DNA from: CAYNNQ01 sp964398785
GTDB taxonomy: Bacteria; Desulfobacterota; Desulfovibrionia; Desulfovibrionales; Desulfonatronovibrionaceae
NCBI GenBank assembly: GCA_964398785.1
Contig: CAYNNQ010000059.1
Coordinates: 1 to 9,378 of the forward strand
Length of the DNA: 9,378 bases
Direction of reading: 5' to 3'
The notes under the pieces were generated by a model. It ran no database searches, had not been told where the DNA came from, and saw only the letters and a program-made list of their open reading frames with translations. The position numbers and the translations under genes are program-made. Shown here piece after piece: positions 7,398-9,378 of the stretch (positions are counted from its first letter, which is position 1; every line of letters begins with the position of its first letter).

Positions 7398-8414
7398 ATG
7401 TCCGGAAATGATAAACTACTTCTGGATTACGGCAGTGGAGGAAAGGCCTCGCAAAGACTGGTCAGCGAACTTTTTCTCCGTTATTTCCAGAATTCCACGC
7501 TGAATCGTCTGGATGACGCAGCCCTGCTGAAAGATATTCAGCCCCCTTTGTCCATGAGTACGGATAGTTTTACTGTGGATCCGCTTTTTTTCCCCGGCGG
7601 GGATATCGGTTCTTTGGCCGTGCATGGCACGGTCAATGATGTGGCTATGCTTGGAGCGGTCCCTAGATACCTTAGCTGCGGCTTTATTCTGGAGGAAGGG
7701 TTGCCCATGAATGATTTGCAAAAAATTGTCCAATCCATGGGAAAAGCGGCCCACGAATCCGGAGTGGATATTGTAACCGGAGACACCAAGGTGGTGCCAC
7801 GCGGGACGACAGATAAGATATTTATCAATACCACCGGCATAGGAGAAGTCTTTCTGGATTCCGGCCCTTCCGGGACAGCGGCTGAACCGGGAGACTCCGT
7901 TCTCGTAAGTGGTACAATGGGGGATCACGGCCTGACCATATTATCCAAGCGGGAAGGACTGGAATTTGAGGCCAATATATGCAGCGATTCCGCTCCTCTT
8001 AACCATTTGATCGTGCGTATTCTGCAAGAAATATCGGATGTGCATGTCTTGCGTGATCCTACTCGGGGCGGGCTGGCCACAACCTTGAACGAAATTGCCG
8101 TTCAGTCCGGTGCGGAATGCCTAATATATGAGGATAAGATCCCGGTGCGCGAGGAAGTCCGGGGAGGATGCTCTTTTCTGGGTCTTGATCCGCTCTATTT
8201 GGCCAATGAAGGCAAATTTATATGTGTACTTCCCAGGGAGTCCGCTTCTAGGGCTCTGGAAATTATGCACGCTGACGAGTTGGGAGCGGATGCATGTATC
8301 ATCGGGGAAATTACCGAGAAGAAAGACAAAGGGCGTGTGGTTATGCGTACTCCCCTGGGCGGAGATCGTCTTTTGGATATGCTTGAAGGGGAGCAGCTGC
8401 CCCGCATCTGTTAA
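7398..8414 (+). CDS. hypE: Carbamoyl-phosphate-derived cyanide synthesis protein HypE
   Basis: HypE accepts a carbamoyl group from HypF on its C-terminal cysteine and dehydrates it with ATP to a thiocyanate, the source of the CN ligands. It has 338 residues and belongs to the PurM/SelD-like ATP-binding superfamily. Seen in order are LDYGSGGKAS (9-18), DDAAL (39-43), DSFTVDPLFFPGGDIG (56-71), HGTVNDVAMLGA (76-87), GDTKVV (128-133) and DPTRGGLA (220-227). The protein ends in LPRIC, so the reactive Cys338 is the last residue, as required. The ATG at 7398 has a weak site (AGGGA, about 10 nt upstream), which fits coupling to hypD. A hairpin terminator follows at 8439. hypA, hypB, hypF and hydrogenase structural genes are not in the window. 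Confidence 0.97.
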   Translation: MSGNDKLLLDYGSGGKASQRLVSELFLRYFQNSTLNRLDDAALLKDIQPPLSMSTDSFTVDPLFFPGGDIGSLAVHGTVNDVAMLGAVPRYLSCGFILEEGLPMNDLQKIVQSMGKAAHESGVDIVTGDTKVVPRGTTDKIFINTTGIGEVFLDSGPSGTAAEPGDSVLVSGTMGDHGLTILSKREGLEFEANICSDSAPLNHLIVRILQEISDVHVLRDPTRGGLATTLNEIAVQSGAECLIYEDKIPVREEVRGGCSFLGLDPLYLANEGKFICVLPRESASRALEIMHADELGADACIIGEITEKKDKGRVVMRTPLGGDRLLDMLEGEQLPRIC

Positions 8415-8438
8415 AGGGAAGGCAGGGAGTGCAAAGGA

Positions 8439-8466
8439 AAAAGGCCCCGTATTAACGGGACCTTTT
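8439..8466. terminator. Bidirectional hairpin terminator between hypE and the HesB-like gene
   Basis: The arms AAAAGG (8439-8444) plus CCCGT (8446-8450) pair with ACGGG (8455-8459) plus CCTTTT (8461-8466), around an ATTA loop, with a single C/A mismatch. Read on the plus strand the stem ends in CCTTTTG, 24 bp after the hypE stop. Read on the minus strand it ends in CCTTTTT, just after the HesB-like stop. The A/T runs at both bases suit Rho-independent termination of the two convergent transcripts. Confidence 0.8.
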
Positions 8467-8468
8467 GT

Positions 8469-8771
8469 TTAACATGAAGAGCAGGAAGAACATCCTCCGC
8501 TGGATTCCAGATTGAGACTGGAGTCGACTACGAAGCCGCCCGGACCCATGTCCACACTAATAGGTGCGGCAGTTTCCATCAGGCCTTTATCTACCAGGAA
8601 TTGAAATTCCCCAATTTCATGCACTGAGTCATTTTCTTTTTGCTCATCCAGAGCAAGAGCAAGTCTGGGGCCGCCTCAGCCGGCAGCCATATACACCCGA
8701 ATTGGGGGTTTTTCCTGATCGGCGAAGTGCTGTTCCAGTTGGTGCCTGGCAGTGTCACTCAAATTAAACAT
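8469..8771 (-). CDS. HesB/IscA-like selenoprotein (in-frame UGA at codon 32)
   Basis: Read with UGA as selenocysteine (U), this is a complete 100-residue protein. It starts at the ATG at 8771, 9 nt after AAGGAGG (8781-8787), and ends at a TAA whose first base is 8471. The UGA (8678-8676) gives the context YMAAGUGGPRLALALDE. U32 falls where IscA/HesB/ErpA-type proteins carry the first conserved cysteine that binds iron or an Fe-S cluster. The frame continues for 68 family-like residues (IGEFQFLVDKGLM, VDMGPGGFVVDS), which argues against a random stop. Two things differ from classical IscA: the usual CxC near the C-terminus is replaced by PGGF, and the protein ends in CSSCSSC (Cys94, 97, 100). 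HesB-like selenoproteins are a known prokaryotic family; the likely role is Fe-S or metal handling or redox, not proven here. A pseudogene or a sequencing error is the alternative. Confidence 0.85.
8640..8678 (-). promoter_or_regulatory. Candidate bacterial SECIS element
   Basis: Just downstream of the UGA, inside the reading frame, the minus strand can fold TTGCTC (8656-8651) with GAGCAA (8645-8640) as a perfect 6-bp stem around the loop UGGAU (8650-8646). The loop begins 25 nt after the UGA and has G at its second position. Both agree with the general rules I know for bacterial SECIS elements: a small apical loop with a G in its first two bases, about 16-37 nt from the UGA. The upstream TTGCTC copy (8662-8657) and a CCAGA/UCUGG pairing are competing folds. 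Confidence 0.6.
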
Positions 8772-8780
8772 AATTGCATC

Positions 8781-8787
8781 CCTCCTT
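8781..8787 (-). promoter_or_regulatory. Strong ribosome binding site of the HesB-like gene
   Basis: AAGGAGG on the minus strand lies 9 nt before the ATG at 8771. It supports that start and indicates that the gene is meant to be translated, which helps the case against a dead pseudogene. Confidence 0.8.
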
Positions 8788-8803
8788 ATTTGTTCTAAGA
8801 GTC

Positions 8804-8832
8804 CTAATAAGGTCGTTGAGGGAGGTTGTCAA
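8804..8832 (-). promoter_or_regulatory. Sigma70-type promoter for the HesB-like gene
   Basis: On the minus strand there is a perfect TTGACA (8832-8827), a 17-bp spacer and TATTAG (8809-8804), which matches the -10 consensus at four of six positions. Transcription would start near 8797 and leave a leader of about 25 nt that includes AAGGAGG. The gene therefore seems to be a separate transcription unit. Confidence 0.6.
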
Positions 8833-8884
8833 TCTTAGTTATTTTAGGCACAAGGTATAGGGAGGTCCTCGACGTTTGATGCGG

Positions 8885-9138
8885 ATTATCTCCGCCTGAA
8901 CTTTTTCGCTGCCAAACTTCCGGCCCGGTGTTTTCTAGGCCCCGCCAAATGGGGATGCTTGCCCCCTCCGGACTCTAGTTTTTTGGGGGGGGAGAAAAAG
9001 TTTTACTGCATTCAAGTTGGTAAAGTTGCCAGTCTGCATTCAGAGTCATTTCCCGGTCCGGTTTCCCCTTTTTGGCGGGGCCAAGAAAACGCGCGAGCCT
9101 CTCGTTAAAAGCATGCAAAAAGATCAGGCGGAGATAAT
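8885..9138. repeat. 254-bp imperfect inverted repeat (large palindrome)
   Basis: The ends are a perfect 15-bp inverted pair, ATTATCTCCGCCTGA (8885-8899) and its complement (9124-9138). After one mismatch they are extended by CTTTTT (8901-8906) with AAAAAG (9117-9122). Further in, GTTTTCT (8930-8936) pairs with 9084-9090, GGCCCCGCCAAA (8938-8949) with 9071-9082, and GGG (8952-8954) with 9066-9068. A still inner pair, GACTCT (8971-8976) and AGAGTC (9042-9047), lies in the ~110-nt middle. A G8 run (8985-8992) sits near the centre. No ORF is recognised inside. It could be a MITE-like non-autonomous element, a long-hairpin RNA or a strong structural terminator; I see no clear target-site duplication. 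Confidence 0.75.
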
Positions 9139-9194
9139 ATAAAAAATCCACGCGCTGTGTCGGAAAGCCGTATAGGTTAGGTTTTTTAATTCGC
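9139..9194. other. Spacer between the palindrome and repeat copy 2
   Basis: An A/T-rich linker with no gene, RNA gene or recognisable signal. It ends in a T-run (9182-9187) just before repeat copy 2. Confidence 0.3.
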
Positions 9195-9375
9195 TTCCAA
9201 TTCGGAAATGGCCCTTTTCCAATTTAACGGCGTCAATTTTGGTAATTATTCGATCACGTATTAAGATACGCTCGCTCCTAATTACTTAATTTCCTTGTTA
9301 AACAGGAAAAAATCTCATTTCCGAATTGGAAACGTGATATTTCTAAACCCGGAAATTTTTGAATTTCCGGATAAG
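9195..9375. repeat. Dispersed ~180-bp palindromic repeat, copy 2
   Basis: This is the better-preserved copy of the element at 124-303, in the same orientation. Its outer arms are a perfect 16-bp inverted pair, TTCCAATTCGGAAATG (9195-9210) and the complement at 9316-9331. Inside are TTTAAC/GTTAAA (9223-9228, 9297-9302), GTAATTA/TAATTAC (9242-9248, 9279-9285) and CGTAT/ATACG (9257-9261, 9266-9270, loop TAAG), all centred near 9263. The independent hairpin CCGGAAATT/AATTTCCGG follows at 9349-9370 and is identical in both copies. Conservation ends at ATAAG (9371-9375); beyond that the copies differ. Confidence 0.85.
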
Positions 9376-9378
9376 AAC

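Noticed and set aside
8564..8767. Plus-strand 67-residue open frame
   Set aside because: It is the antisense shadow of the HesB-like selenoprotein gene; it has no ribosome binding site or family motif, and the minus-strand reading explains promoter, start and sequence.
8469..8771. Pseudogene explanation for the UGA in the HesB-like gene
   Set aside because: There is one stop only, it is exactly UGA and at the conserved Cys column, the downstream frame is intact, and promoter, ribosome binding site and a SECIS-like fold are present. It remains the main alternative.
1..9378. CRISPR array or insertion sequence
   Set aside because: There are only two long repeat copies 9 kb apart, no short regularly spaced repeats, and no transposase or Cas-like protein in any frame examined.

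Overview
The window looks like part of a Gram-negative, anaerobic bacterial chromosome. Two genes for KDO use (kdsB, waaA) imply lipopolysaccharide. hypC, hypD and hypE imply a [NiFe]- or [NiFeSe]-hydrogenase encoded elsewhere. A short HesB/IscA-like gene with an in-frame UGA implies a selenocysteine-decoding host. My best guess, an inference from this combination and not a search result, is a sulfate- or sulfur-metabolising member of the Desulfobacterota (Desulfovibrionales-like).

Layout. Positions 1-333 have no gene and hold copy 1 of a ~180-bp palindromic repeat. From 5768 down to 334 on the minus strand runs a tight six-gene cluster in the order HD-domain protein, ddl, waaA, kdsB, carA, TPR protein, with overlaps or gaps of 35 bp or less. 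It joins peptidoglycan precursor synthesis (D-Ala-D-Ala), LPS inner-core synthesis (CMP-KDO formation and KDO transfer) and the glutaminase subunit of carbamoyl-phosphate synthase; carB is absent here. A divergent intergenic region (5769-6087) carries A/T-run hairpins and a TATAAT box. From 6088 to 8414 on the plus strand runs hypCDE, which builds and transfers the Fe(CN)2CO unit of hydrogenase. A shared bidirectional hairpin terminator (8439-8466) separates hypE from a convergent minus-strand gene (8469-8771).

That convergent gene is the main discovery. It reads as a complete 100-residue HesB/IscA-like protein only if UGA codon 32 is decoded as selenocysteine. The Sec sits where IscA-type proteins have their first conserved Cys, and a compact stem-loop fitting bacterial SECIS rules lies 25 nt downstream. 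A frame-based gene caller would miss or truncate it. It has its own TTGACA-type promoter and a strong ribosome binding site.

The right-hand ~600 bp (8772-9378) has no other protein gene. It holds that promoter, a 254-bp imperfect inverted repeat (8885-9138) and copy 2 of the ~180-bp repeat (9195-9375). The two repeat copies are about 94% identical over their ungapped part, lie in direct orientation about 9.07 kb apart and bracket all the genes. Each is a set of concentric inverted repeats around one centre, followed by a separate 9-bp-stem hairpin. I do not recognise this element.
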